64,000 bases of DNA from Lachnospiraceae bacterium (GTDB taxonomy: Bacteria > Bacillota > Clostridia > Lachnospirales > Lachnospiraceae): the NCBI GenBank assembly GCA_024691425.1, contig JAILNQ010000056.1, positions 1 through 64,000 on the forward strand, in the 5' to 3' direction. This document shows positions 28,894-39,166 of the stretch, in pieces; the stretch's first letter is position 1; each line of letters starts with the position of its first letter. The notes beneath the pieces were generated by a model, which searched no databases, was not told the DNA's origin, and worked only from the letters and a program-made list of their open reading frames with translations. Made by a program: the position numbers and the translations under genes.

Positions 28894-30194
28894 TGTCTGA
28901 CAGAAAAGAACCGAACAGATTCGGTAAGGATTTTGAAAAAGCCTGGTCACAGGGAATGGAGAACAATGACTGGTCTTTTCTCAACGAAGTAATTGTAAAG
29001 AGCGTTGACAATTTCCTTGATAACGTCGGCGACAGAATGAATGATGCAATGGGAAACAATTCCCGGGCAACGCCCCTGTCGCAGAGAAAAGAGAGCTTTG
29101 AAGGGAATACTCAGACCGCCAGGGCGCAGAGAGCGCTTCACGCGGAGAGACAGCGTGAGAGGGAGAGACTGGAAAGGCAGCGGCGCGAGAGGGAGGCGGC
29201 AAAGCGCGAAAGGCAGAGGCAAGCCGCGCAGAGAAGGAACCCCTCAACGCAGCTCGGATTTCCATACAGGAACTCTACGGCGGGCTCCACAGCCCTTATC
29301 GTTACAGGCGGTATAGGTGCAGGGGTCACAGGAGTGGGGCTTCTTAATACGCTCATTACTTCGGCCTTGGCAGGAAGCTTAGCGGTCGGACCGCTATCGG
29401 TGCTGACCGTGATAGTGGCCGTTTTCGGATGGATGCTCGGCAAGGGAATGAGGTCAAACAGTACGTCGAAGCTTGCGAAACGTTATGCTGAGGTCATCGG
29501 GCAAAGACAGTACATAGACATAAAGACACTTGCACTTTCGCTCGGAAAATCAGAGAGAAAGGTTGTCAGAGAGATAAAGAAGTTTTTATCGCGCGGATAC
29601 TTTCCGCAGGGCCATCTGGACAGGAACTGTACGGTATTCATCCTGACGGATGAAGTCTTCAATCATTATCTCGAGCTTGAGACAAAAGACAGCAGCATGA
29701 TCGTGGATACGACGGGCAGATACGAGGATGAACAGGAGTTCCCGACGCTCTCGCCGGAAGAATCCGCCGAGCTTTCGAGGATGATAAAAGAGGGCAATGA
29801 ATACATAACGAGATTCCATTCGCTCAATGATGAAATACCGGGCATAGAGATTTCTGCTAAGCTTGACAGGCTCGAAGGACTGCTGCGCGAGATTTTTGTG
29901 AGAGTAAAAGAACACCCGGATCAGATGTCCAGGATTCATGAACTGATGGAATATTACCTGCCGACGGCAGTAAAACTCGTTGATGCATACAGGGAGTATG
30001 ACAGAGTGAGCGAGCCGGGAAAGGAAATACTCTCAGCGAAGCAGGATATAGAGAATACTCTTGATACTATCAATTCCGCACTCGGAAAGCTTCTTAACAG
30101 GCTGTTCAAGGACTCGGTGCTTGACGTGACGACTGATGCACAGGTGCTCAAAACCGTCCTTGCACAGAAAGGTTTATCAAGCGAGGTTAAATAG
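28893..30194 (+). CDS. XpaC-like protein (5-bromo-4-chloroindolyl phosphate hydrolysis protein family)
   Basis: Arg/Glu-rich N-terminus, TM hairpin 'ALIVTGGIGAGVTGVGLLNTLITSALAG', 'GQRQYIDIKTLALSLGKSERKVVREIKKFLSRGYFPQGHLD'; immediately upstream of a TelA homolog. Confidence 0.72.
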   Translation: MSDRKEPNRFGKDFEKAWSQGMENNDWSFLNEVIVKSVDNFLDNVGDRMNDAMGNNSRATPLSQRKESFEGNTQTARAQRALHAERQRERERLERQRREREAAKRERQRQAAQRRNPSTQLGFPYRNSTAGSTALIVTGGIGAGVTGVGLLNTLITSALAGSLAVGPLSVLTVIVAVFGWMLGKGMRSNSTSKLAKRYAEVIGQRQYIDIKTLALSLGKSERKVVREIKKFLSRGYFPQGHLDRNCTVFILTDEVFNHYLELETKDSSMIVDTTGRYEDEQEFPTLSPEESAELSRMIKEGNEYITRFHSLNDEIPGIEISAKLDRLEGLLREIFVRVKEHPDQMSRIHELMEYYLPTAVKLVDAYREYDRVSEPGKEILSAKQDIENTLDTINSALGKLLNRLFKDSVLDVTTDAQVLKTVLAQKGLSSEVK

Positions 30195-30227
30195 CGGAAT
30201 GATACAGAATACGAAAGGAGACATGAA

Positions 30228-31415
30228 ATGAGTGAAGTAATTGATGCACAGGTAATTGACGGACAGGCAGTGGAGGGAGCAAGCTCCGTGACGGTAGCTG
30301 ACGTAAAGCCGGCTGATCCTCTGGCAGATCTTCTTGCTAACCCGCCGAAGGCAGAGATCGTTGAGACGAATGAGGAGGATCTTTCTCCCGAGGACAGAAA
30401 AACTGTCGAACAGTTCATGTCGCAGATAGATATAAAGAATTCGCAGCTGGTGCTCCAGTACGGTGCGGCGGCTCAGAAGAATGTTGCGGATTTCTCCGAG
30501 GGCGCGCTTGCAAGCGTAAAGACGAAGGACATGGGAGAGATCGGTTCCATGCTTACCGGCGTCGTAACGGAACTCAAAGGTTTTTCGGTTGAGGAGCAGA
30601 AGGGCGGCTTCCTAGGATTTTTCAAGAAGACCGGAAATCAGCTTACAAGCCTGAAAGCAAAATACGATAAGGCCGAAGTAAATGTCAACAAGATCTGCAA
30701 GGCAATGGAAGGACATCAGCAGGTTCTTCTCAAGGACGTTGCGATGCTCGACAAGATGTATGAGGAGAATCTCGACTATTTCAAGCAGCTGAGTCTCTAT
30801 ATAATAGCCGGCAAGAAGAAGCTTGAAGAAGCGAAGCAGACCGAACTTCCCAGGCTTCTCGCGAAGGCAGAGGAGACCGGGCTCCAGGAAGATTCACAGG
30901 AGGCAAGGGACTACGCTTCCATGATCGAGAGATTCGAAAAGAAGATTTATGATCTTGAGCTTACACGCAACATCTCAATGCAGATGGCTCCGCAGATCCG
31001 TCTGATCCAGAGCAATGACACGGTAATGGCTGAGAAGATCCAGTCAACTTTAGTGAACACGATCCCGCTCTGGAAAAGCCAGATGGTCATCGCCATCGGT
31101 CTTGACCATTCTCAGGATGCGGCAAGGGCGCAGCGCGAAGTCACCGACATGACGAACGAGCTGCTCAAGAAGAATGCGGAGGCACTCAAGGTTGCATCGA
31201 TCGAATCCGCAAAGGAAAGCGAGAGAGGAATCGTGGATATAGAAACTCTTACGACTACGAATCAGATGCTCATCGAGACGTTTGATGAAGTCATGAAGAT
31301 ACAGGCCGACGGCAGGGCCAAGAGGCAGGCTGCCGAGACGGAGCTCGTACGTATCGAGACCGAGATGAAAGATAAAATTCTTCAGATCAGCAAGGAAAGC
31401 CTGAAAGTTGATTAG
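30228..31415 (+). CDS. Toxic anion resistance protein (TelA/KlaA family)
   Basis: 'QIDIKNSQLVLQYGAAAQKNVADFSEGALASVKTKDMGEIGSMLTGVVTELKGF', 'WKSQMVIAIGLDHSQDAARAQREVTDMTNELLKKNAEAL'. Confidence 0.88.
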   Translation: MSEVIDAQVIDGQAVEGASSVTVADVKPADPLADLLANPPKAEIVETNEEDLSPEDRKTVEQFMSQIDIKNSQLVLQYGAAAQKNVADFSEGALASVKTKDMGEIGSMLTGVVTELKGFSVEEQKGGFLGFFKKTGNQLTSLKAKYDKAEVNVNKICKAMEGHQQVLLKDVAMLDKMYEENLDYFKQLSLYIIAGKKKLEEAKQTELPRLLAKAEETGLQEDSQEARDYASMIERFEKKIYDLELTRNISMQMAPQIRLIQSNDTVMAEKIQSTLVNTIPLWKSQMVIAIGLDHSQDAARAQREVTDMTNELLKKNAEALKVASIESAKESERGIVDIETLTTTNQMLIETFDEVMKIQADGRAKRQAAETELVRIETEMKDKILQISKESLKVD

Positions 31416-33333
31416 TTTTGTTTATTTTGATTACTGTGCGCTCATAGTAGAGATTCTTCTTGTAATCTCGCTCATAGTCAGAAAGATGATGAGAGGGCGT
31501 GTTAACAGATGGGCTTTCGCGCTTCTTGTTGATATCATCATTTCAACGATAGGGGATATTGCCGCGTTAGAGCTTGAGACGCTGGGCCCCGGAAACATAA
31601 TCTGGAAGTATATTGCCAATACCGTATGCCTTCTCGGAACGACGATGACTTCCGTGATTTTCTGCGGCTATCTTTTTGCGATGATCGGGATATGGCATAA
31701 GGTCCGGGAGAAGAAGCATCTCGTGTATCTGTTCAACATCCCGGCGGCTGTCATCGTTACGCTGTTTGTTGTCGTAAATCCGTTCACGAAGATCGTCTTC
31801 TTCATCGACGGAGCGGGAGACTATCAGAGAGGACCGATCTTTTACGTTCTTTACGGCATCGCCTATATGTATACGGTTGTCGGATACTGTGAGCTCATAA
31901 AATATCGGAGGCTCTTCAACCGCCTGAAGCTTATCAGCGTTTTCATGGTGTTTTTCATCATGATCGCCGCGAGCATATATCAGGCGATGAAGCCGCTTCA
32001 TAATGTGCAGCTTTTCTTCACCGCGGCAGCGTTTGTTATCATCGTTTTCGGTGTTCTGTCACCGGAGGAGAGGCTTCACGGTTCTACTGGGCTTTATTCC
32101 ATGAACGCCTACATTCAGGACATAAACAAGTACCATAATCTCGGAACCCCGATAGGCGTTACTCTTTCAGTCATGACGAACTACAATGCGTTGATAGAGA
32201 TGCTCGGTTATTTCACGGTCCAGGCCATTATTATCGATATAGCCAGAAGACTTGAGAAATGGGCTTACGAGAGCAGAGTGGATGTCGATCTTTACTATCT
32301 CGGCGGCGGAAGGTTTGCCGTGATCGCGGACGAGAGATACAAGGAAAACGTTCTTACGATATCGCAGGGCGTCAATGCCGTTCTCACTAAAGAAGCCGAA
32401 GTCGGTGAGATGCTCGTCAAGGTAATGAACAATGTCTGTTACATAGGCATGCCGAAAGACATAGATGATCCTGACTTCCTGTTTTCTTTTGACGGAAGGC
32501 TTGAGACTGAAGTATACAGCGGAGAGCTGCGGTATGCCGAAAAGCTCTTCGACAAAAAGCGCTTTGAACTGCGCCGCGATATTTCGAAAGTCATTGACAG
32601 GGCGTTCACCGAAAAACGGTTCAGTCTTCATTTTCAGCCGATCTATTCGGTGAAGGATAAAAGGTATGTCAGAGCAGAGGCTTTTCTGCGGCTGAATGAT
32701 CCGGATTTCGGCGAGATAAAGCCGGATCTGCTGATCCAGGAAGCTGAAAAGACTAATTTGGTTCATGCCGTTACCGTTTTTGTAATAGAAGAGGTGTGCA
32801 GATTCATTTCAATGCCCGAATTTCTTCTGCTCGGGTTCGAATTCGTTGAGATCAATCTGTCTCCGGCACAGTGCATGTGGTCTGATCTTCTTCCGGTTCT
32901 TCTGTCTTCGGTGAAGAACTGCAACGTTCAGCCCAAGAATATCTGCTTCAACATCACAGATGTTGAAAGCCCGGAACTGTTCTCGAAGATGAAGGATAAC
33001 ATAGATGCTCTCGCCCAGATCGGATTCATCATATACATGGATGATTTCGGAGCAGGGATTTTCGAAGTCGAGCGTATTGCAAAGATGCCGCTTTCCGGCA
33101 TCAAGCTCGATCGGGTTTTTGTCAAAGAGGGGCTTAAGAGCGAAAATATGGCGGTATTCGAGGGAAGTCTGCGCATGATTTCCGACCTTGAGATCGATTC
33201 CGTTGCCGTCGGAGTTGAAGATGAGGATATGGAAACGCGTCTTATCGACCTTAAATGCAATTACTTGCAGGGATATTATTTCTGCAGACCGCTAGAGAAA
33301 AAGGAGCTCATCAGATTCATTCTGATGGGATAA
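31408..33333 (+). CDS. Membrane protein with degenerate GGDEF and degenerate EAL domains (TTG start)
   Basis: Multiple N-terminal TMs; 'YLGGGRFAVIADE' at GGDEF position; 'RAEAFLRLNDPDFG' (EAF), 'YMDDFGAGIFEVERIAKMPLSGIKLDRVFV', 'AVGVEDEDM' where EGVE expected. Confidence 0.82.
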   Translation: MISFVYFDYCALIVEILLVISLIVRKMMRGRVNRWAFALLVDIIISTIGDIAALELETLGPGNIIWKYIANTVCLLGTTMTSVIFCGYLFAMIGIWHKVREKKHLVYLFNIPAAVIVTLFVVVNPFTKIVFFIDGAGDYQRGPIFYVLYGIAYMYTVVGYCELIKYRRLFNRLKLISVFMVFFIMIAASIYQAMKPLHNVQLFFTAAAFVIIVFGVLSPEERLHGSTGLYSMNAYIQDINKYHNLGTPIGVTLSVMTNYNALIEMLGYFTVQAIIIDIARRLEKWAYESRVDVDLYYLGGGRFAVIADERYKENVLTISQGVNAVLTKEAEVGEMLVKVMNNVCYIGMPKDIDDPDFLFSFDGRLETEVYSGELRYAEKLFDKKRFELRRDISKVIDRAFTEKRFSLHFQPIYSVKDKRYVRAEAFLRLNDPDFGEIKPDLLIQEAEKTNLVHAVTVFVIEEVCRFISMPEFLLLGFEFVEINLSPAQCMWSDLLPVLLSSVKNCNVQPKNICFNITDVESPELFSKMKDNIDALAQIGFIIYMDDFGAGIFEVERIAKMPLSGIKLDRVFVKEGLKSENMAVFEGSLRMISDLEIDSVAVGVEDEDMETRLIDLKCNYLQGYYFCRPLEKKELIRFILMG

Positions 33334-33339
33334 GAGTTA

Positions 33340-35273
33340 TGGCAAATGACATAGCTGCATATGATTATTGTGCATTCATACTGCTTCTGATCGTTGCCGT
33401 GTATTATTTCCGCACCAGTGTGCACAGTACGCTCAGGGTAAGAATAATGTCGCTCATAGTTGCCTGCACCGTTGCGGCTTCGCTCAGCGATGCGATCAGG
33501 GTGAGGTTTGCAGGGCTTGCTTCTGTATCTGATTTCAGATTCATGAACGTGAATTTCGCATATTATCTTTTCCTGTCTTTCATTCCGCCTCTCTATCTTC
33601 TTTACGTGATCGCTTCGACAGATATGTGGCACAGGATCAGGAATCTGGTCACGACTGTTGTTGTGTTCTCGATTCCGCTCGTATTTTATGTTGCAGTGCT
33701 TGTGATCAATTTCTTCAGGCCGCTCGCATTCGAGACCGGAGCCGGAGAGGAGCTTATCATTCACTGGGGCGGGTATCTGGGCTATATCACCTACCTGTTC
33801 TATATTTTCACGGCAATGGCTTTCATCAAGAGAAACATAAGGCCGATAGACAGCAGAAGATACACTGTGCTGATCGCTCCCATCTATATGGTGCTTTTCG
33901 CGATGACGATAGGCATTGTTGCAACGAGACATCATATTGTCTGCTTTTCTGTAGCGATATGTATTCTGATGCTCGTGCTGATAAACAGGAGGGTAGAGGA
34001 TTCAATAGATGTGGTGACAGGAATGCATACGTTCAAAGTGTTTGCCGAGGACATGGATACGAATTTCAAAACCGGCAAGCAGATGGAGATCATTCTTCTC
34101 AACATTTCGAATTTCACATACGCGCTCAGGACTGTCGGGTATGATGCTATGCTTAAGATGATGTCTCCCGTATCATCGGAGATACTGCGGCTCATGCGCA
34201 GATATCATGCGCAGTTCATGTGTTACTATAACGGAGACGGAAATTTTGCGATTGAGCTGTCCAAAAAGCATTTCGCATATGCACATGAGATCGCAGATGA
34301 GATATGCCGTTCGATCCGTCAGAACATCCGCATGGAAGTTGCTGATTTTGAACTTGCGATAAATACCTGTCTCGTGAACTGTCCTGATGATATTTCGGAC
34401 GTTGATTCTCTGTTCATGCTGATAGCAGATCTGGAGTTGGCCGCACCGGGAAGCAAGGTTCTGTCTGCATCAAGCATTACGGAAACAAAGGAATTCTCCA
34501 TGAAGAAAGAGATGACCACTATAATAGACAGGGCGCTTGCCAATCACTACTTCTCAGTATTCTATCAGCCGATCTATGATACCAAGGAAAAGAAATTCAC
34601 ATCCGCGGAAGCGCTGCTGCGTCTCCGCGATCCGAAATACGGATATATTTCTCCGAACCTTTTCATACCGCTCGCCGAAAAGAGCGGGGCGATACATGCA
34701 CTCGGAAGCTTTGTGCTCGAGGAGGTCGTAAAGTTCATCGCTTCGCCGGATTTTGCACCGCTGAATGTCGATTATATAGAGATAAACCTTTCAGCCATGC
34801 AGTGCCTGAGGGGTGATCTGTCTGAAGAGATCATATCGCTTCTGCAGAAGTATGATGTCGATCCGTCGAAGATCAATCTCGAGGTAACTGAAACCGCGAG
34901 CGTATACTCGCAGTCGAAAATGTACAGGAATATTTCAACGCTTTCCGAGTACGGACTCACGTTCTCGCTCGATGATTTCGGGACAGGTTATTCGAACCTG
35001 ATGAGAATTGCCTCTCTTCCGCTTGATATAGTGAAACTGGACAGAGTGTTCGTGCTCATGGAGGAGAGCGGAGGACATCACGTTATCATAAAGAATCTGA
35101 TCGAAATGCTGAAGAACATGAATCTGAAAGTGCTTGTCGAAGGTGTAGAGACGGAGGAGATGTTTGATTCGTTCATGCAGATGGGTGTTGATGAGATCCA
35201 GGGATTCTATTTCTCGAGACCGCTCACAAAATCGGCATTTATACGGTTCATCAAAGAGAAAATGACCGCGTGA
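33340..35273 (+). CDS. Membrane GGDEF-like + EAL protein (predicted active c-di-GMP phosphodiesterase)
   Basis: N-terminal TMs; 'YNGDGNFAIEL' degenerate GGDEF; intact 'SAEALLRLRDPKYG', 'IEINLSAMQ', 'LEVTETAS', 'LDDFGTGYSNL', 'VKLDRVFV', 'LVEGVETEEM', 'IQGFYFSRPL'. Confidence 0.85.
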
Positions 35274-35282
35274 TTTATTGAG

Positions 35283-35311
35283 TTGGAAAATCGCGGGATT
35301 TCTGATATTAT
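35283..35311 (+). promoter_or_regulatory. Candidate promoter upstream of HDOD gene
   Basis: TTGGAA (35283-35288), 17-bp spacer, TATTAT (35306-35311) with TGA before it. Confidence 0.45.
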
Positions 35312-35335
35312 AATAATTGATAGGAGGGCAATAAA

Positions 35336-36574
35336 ATGCTTGCTGCACTTATTCCATTATTTGACGAAAATACTGCTGTGCGTGCTTATTCCCTTTTTGC
35401 ACAGAAGAAAAACTACCTTCTTAATCCGAGTCTTCTCGGAACCGGATCTTTAGACGGAGCCGGCGCGATACTCGGACTTGAGGTCGTTGAGAGCCTGGGC
35501 GCGGGAACGCTGGCGGATAATCAGGAAGTGTTCGTTGAGCTTTCGAACGTATCGATGTTCTCACCGATTGAGGAGAGCTGCTCGATGCCGCATGAAAAAG
35601 TCGTGCTTCTCTTTGACCGTTCGGTTCCTGCACAACCAATGTACATTAAGAGGCTTCAGCAGCTCAAGTTCATGGGATACAAGCTTGCGATCAGAAATCT
35701 TCCGATAGAGCAGTTCGAGGAATACGGTCCGATACTCAAGCTTCTTGATTACATCATGCTTGACTACAAGAAGATAAACATGGTTGCTGCAAGAAATTTC
35801 TTCACCAAGGTTTATCCGGGACTTAAGATGATAGCCGTTAACGTAGATTCGCTCGAGGATTTCGAAGAGCTTTCTAAGGGTCAGGCGTATTCGCTTTACG
35901 AAGGAGATTTCTACAGGCTTCCTGTTACAAAGGGCTCAACTCAGGTTGCACCTCTGAAGGTCAACTATTTAGAGCTTCTCAAGATAGTCAACAATCCGGA
36001 TTTCGAGCTCACGAAGGCCGCCGATATAATCGGCCGTGATACGGCGCTCGTTATCGAGCTTCTGCGTATGGTCAACCACATGACAGTTAATTCGCAGATC
36101 ACATCGATAAGACATGCTGCCGCGATGCTCGGGCAGAGGGAACTCAAGAAATGGATCAATGCCGTTGTTTCCCATCAGCTCTGCGCGGACAAGCCGAATG
36201 AGATCACGCGTCTGTCGCTTCTGCGTGCAAAGTTCGCCGAGAATCTTGCGCCGGTATTTGAGATGGCTGCGCTTTCATCAGAGCTTTTCCTGATGGGACT
36301 GTTTTCGGTACTTGATATAATCCTTGATAAGCCGATGAAGGAAGCACTTGCGATGGTCAATGTCTCAAAAGAGATAACTGATGCGCTCGTCGAAAAGAAG
36401 GGTGACATGGCAAAGGTGCTCGATTTCATTGAATGCTATGAACTTGCTTCATGGTCCGAACTGTCAAGGCAGATGATCCTCTTCGACATCAAGGAAGGCC
36501 CCGTATATGATTCATATGTAGATGCGCTTTCATGGTACAGAGATCTGTTCGGTGACAAGGAAGACAAGAAATAA
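35336..36574 (+). CDS. YuxH-like protein: degenerate EAL-like N-terminus + HDOD domain
   Basis: 'NYLELLKIVNNPDFELTKAADIIGRDTALVIELLRMVNHMTVNSQITSIRHAAAMLGQRELKKWINAVV' HDOD signature. Confidence 0.83.
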   Translation: MLAALIPLFDENTAVRAYSLFAQKKNYLLNPSLLGTGSLDGAGAILGLEVVESLGAGTLADNQEVFVELSNVSMFSPIEESCSMPHEKVVLLFDRSVPAQPMYIKRLQQLKFMGYKLAIRNLPIEQFEEYGPILKLLDYIMLDYKKINMVAARNFFTKVYPGLKMIAVNVDSLEDFEELSKGQAYSLYEGDFYRLPVTKGSTQVAPLKVNYLELLKIVNNPDFELTKAADIIGRDTALVIELLRMVNHMTVNSQITSIRHAAAMLGQRELKKWINAVVSHQLCADKPNEITRLSLLRAKFAENLAPVFEMAALSSELFLMGLFSVLDIILDKPMKEALAMVNVSKEITDALVEKKGDMAKVLDFIECYELASWSELSRQMILFDIKEGPVYDSYVDALSWYRDLFGDKEDKK

Positions 36575-36583
36575 CTAAAAGCT

Positions 36584-36877
36584 ATGATGGGGTATGAGAT
36601 AACATCAATTGAAGATAACCGGATCTTCATCAAGCACGATTACCGTGATGAACTGGATGGATTCATAATGCTGCTGAAGAGCATAGAAGGGGATGTCAAC
36701 GGCAGGATCATTCAGATGGATGGAGATGATATCCAGTACATGATCCAGAACGACCCTTACGATCTCGTCTTCAGATGGGATGTCAATTTCGGGACTGCGG
36801 TCATAGTCCCGGAGGGGAGCAGCATCGAAGGGGTCGTGAGGATGCTAGAATCCCATTTTGATAAGCTTAATAACTGA
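36584..36877 (+). CDS. Small hypothetical protein (97 aa)
   Basis: Complete ORF between HDOD gene and a terminator; no family recognised. Confidence 0.55.
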   Translation: MMGYEITSIEDNRIFIKHDYRDELDGFIMLLKSIEGDVNGRIIQMDGDDIQYMIQNDPYDLVFRWDVNFGTAVIVPEGSSIEGVVRMLESHFDKLNN

Positions 36878-36883
36878 CATAAG

Positions 36884-36918
36884 GCTCCTTCGGAACGCGG
36901 AGGAGCTTTTCATTTTTT
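36884..36918 (+). terminator. Rho-independent terminator upstream of priA
   Basis: GCTCCTTC-7 nt-GGAGGAGC then TTTTCATTTTTTC. Confidence 0.75.
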
Positions 36919-36924
36919 CAGGGT

Positions 36925-39156
36925 ATGAGAGATCTTTTTGCAGACATAATCGTTGATATATCGCACGAGAATTTAGACCATACGTTTTCGTACAGAGTTC
37001 CCGATGAGCTTGCGGACAGGGTTGCCATAGGCAGCCGCGTCCTTATTCCGTTCGGAAAAAGCAACAGGGAGATTGCCGGCTTTGTGCTCGGCCTTTCCGA
37101 TAAGGCCAAATTCGATCCGGCGAAAATCAAGAACATCATATCCGTCCTCGGCGATGAATCGCTCGTTGAACAGAAACTTATAATGCTTGCGTACTGGATG
37201 AAGGAAAGGTACGGTTCAACGATGAACAGGGCACTTTCGACCGTTCTTCCGATCAAGAAGAATGTTAAGGCCAAGGAGAAGCGCGATGTCGTACTGCTGC
37301 TTTCCGATGATGAGGCAGAAGAAGCCTTAGTGCAGTTTCGGAAGAAGGGAAATGTTGCTCGTGAAAGGCTGATGGCAGAGCTCATCAAGGAAAAGAGCAT
37401 CGACTACCGGCTCGTTACCGGAAAGCTCAACATATCCGCGGCAACACTCCGGGCGCTTGTAAAGCAGAAGATGATAGACATCGTTTCCGAGCGCGTCTAC
37501 CGCAATACAGTAAAATCTTCCGGAACGGTCCAAAAAGTGATGCTGAGCAGCGAGCAGAAGAAGATATATGATGATTTTTCCGATGATTATTCGCACGGCG
37601 CAAGAGGCACATACCTGATTTTCGGTGTGACTGGATCGGGGAAGACCGAAGTGTACATGGAAATGATCGAAAAGGTAGTTGCGGCCGGAAAGCAGGTCAT
37701 AGTGCTGATTCCCGAGATCTCTCTGACGTACCAGACGGTCATGAGATTCTACAGAAGATTCGGAGACCGGGTATCAACGCTTCATTCCCGTCTTTCGGAC
37801 GGTGAAAAGTATGATCAGTTCGAAAGGGCGAAAAAGCATGAGATAGATATAATGATAGGTCCAAGATCGGCTCTTTTCACTCCGTTCGACAACCTCGGCC
37901 TCATAGTCATAGATGAAGAGCATGAGCACACTTACAAGAGCGATCAGATGCCCAGATATCATGCCAGGGATGTTGCGATAAAACTTGCTGAGCTCCACGG
38001 TGCATCCGTTGTGCTCGGAAGCGCGACACCGTCGGTTGAATCATACTATGCGGCAAAAAAAGGCGAATACAAGCTCTATACGCTGAAAGAGCGCGCAAAA
38101 TCAGCAGCATTGCCATCCGTTCATATCGTTGACCTTCGCGAAGAGCTGAGGGATGGGAACAGAACGATGTTCTCGAAGAAGCTGAGGGATGCCATAGAGG
38201 AGCGCCTGGTAAAAAAAGAGCAGGTGATGCTTTTTGTCAACAGACGCGGACTCGGCGGATGTGTTTCCTGCAGATCGTGCGGAGAGCCGGTGAAATGCCC
38301 TCACTGCGATGTATCTCTTACAAGGCATTTCAACGGAAAACTGAAATGCCACTACTGCGGGTATGAGCAGCTTGTTGTGAAGAAGTGCGGCAAGTGCCAG
38401 AGCACCCTGATAGGTCCGATGGGGTCGGGAATCGGAACCGAGGCCGTAGAACAGCAGATAAAATCGATGTTTCCTTATGCTGCGGTACTGAGGATGGATG
38501 CCGATACGACGAAACAGAAGGGCGATTATGAATCGATACTGTCCACATTTGCGAACCGTGAGGCAGATATACTCATCGGGACGCAGATGATCGTTAAGGG
38601 ACATGATTTTCCGTATGTCACGCTCGTCGGGATAATGGCGGCCGACATGTCATTGAATGCCAATGATTACAGGGCCGGGGAGAGAACATTCCAGCTTCTT
38701 GTTCAGGCGGCCGGCAGAGCCGGAAGGGATCTGCGTCCTGGAGAGGTGCTGATCCAGACATACAGGCCGGATAATTATGCGATATCTGCAGCAATTTCGC
38801 AGGATTACGAAGCATTCTTCGATGAAGAGTTCGGATACCGGCAGCTTCTTATGTATCCTCCTGCAGGGCATATGCTTGCCATAATGACTGAAAGCAAGGA
38901 AGAGAATGAGTGCATGGTTATGGCTGCTTCGTTGGCAGGAGCCATCCGTGATGGTATAATAGGAAAGGCATCTGTGATCGGCCCGACGGCGGCTTCGATA
39001 AGCAAGCTCAAGGATGTTTACAGACAGATGATCTACGTTAAGAGCATGGAAATAGATACTCTTAAAGCCATAAAAGACAGGGCAGAAGAGTTTTCTGAAA
39101 AAACGGATGGGGGAGCGCGCATAAGCTTCGACCTCGATCCGATGAACGGTTATTGA
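36925..39156 (+). CDS. priA: Primosomal protein N' (replication restart helicase)
   Basis: 'YLIFGVTGSGKTEVYMEMIEKVV', 'IVIDEEHEHTYKSDQMPRYHARDVA', cysteine-rich 'CVSCRSCGEPVKCPHCDVSLTRH...CHYCGY'. Confidence 0.95.
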   Translation: MRDLFADIIVDISHENLDHTFSYRVPDELADRVAIGSRVLIPFGKSNREIAGFVLGLSDKAKFDPAKIKNIISVLGDESLVEQKLIMLAYWMKERYGSTMNRALSTVLPIKKNVKAKEKRDVVLLLSDDEAEEALVQFRKKGNVARERLMAELIKEKSIDYRLVTGKLNISAATLRALVKQKMIDIVSERVYRNTVKSSGTVQKVMLSSEQKKIYDDFSDDYSHGARGTYLIFGVTGSGKTEVYMEMIEKVVAAGKQVIVLIPEISLTYQTVMRFYRRFGDRVSTLHSRLSDGEKYDQFERAKKHEIDIMIGPRSALFTPFDNLGLIVIDEEHEHTYKSDQMPRYHARDVAIKLAELHGASVVLGSATPSVESYYAAKKGEYKLYTLKERAKSAALPSVHIVDLREELRDGNRTMFSKKLRDAIEERLVKKEQVMLFVNRRGLGGCVSCRSCGEPVKCPHCDVSLTRHFNGKLKCHYCGYEQLVVKKCGKCQSTLIGPMGSGIGTEAVEQQIKSMFPYAAVLRMDADTTKQKGDYESILSTFANREADILIGTQMIVKGHDFPYVTLVGIMAADMSLNANDYRAGERTFQLLVQAAGRAGRDLRPGEVLIQTYRPDNYAISAAISQDYEAFFDEEFGYRQLLMYPPAGHMLAIMTESKEENECMVMAASLAGAIRDGIIGKASVIGPTAASISKLKDVYRQMIYVKSMEIDTLKAIKDRAEEFSEKTDGGARISFDLDPMNGY

Positions 39157-39166
39157 AGGAGGAAAT

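Noticed and set aside
28981-29443. Several overlapping ORFs on both strands in the XpaC N-terminal region
   Set aside because: Arg/Glu-rich codon bias creates open shadow frames; only the 28893 frame has domain support.
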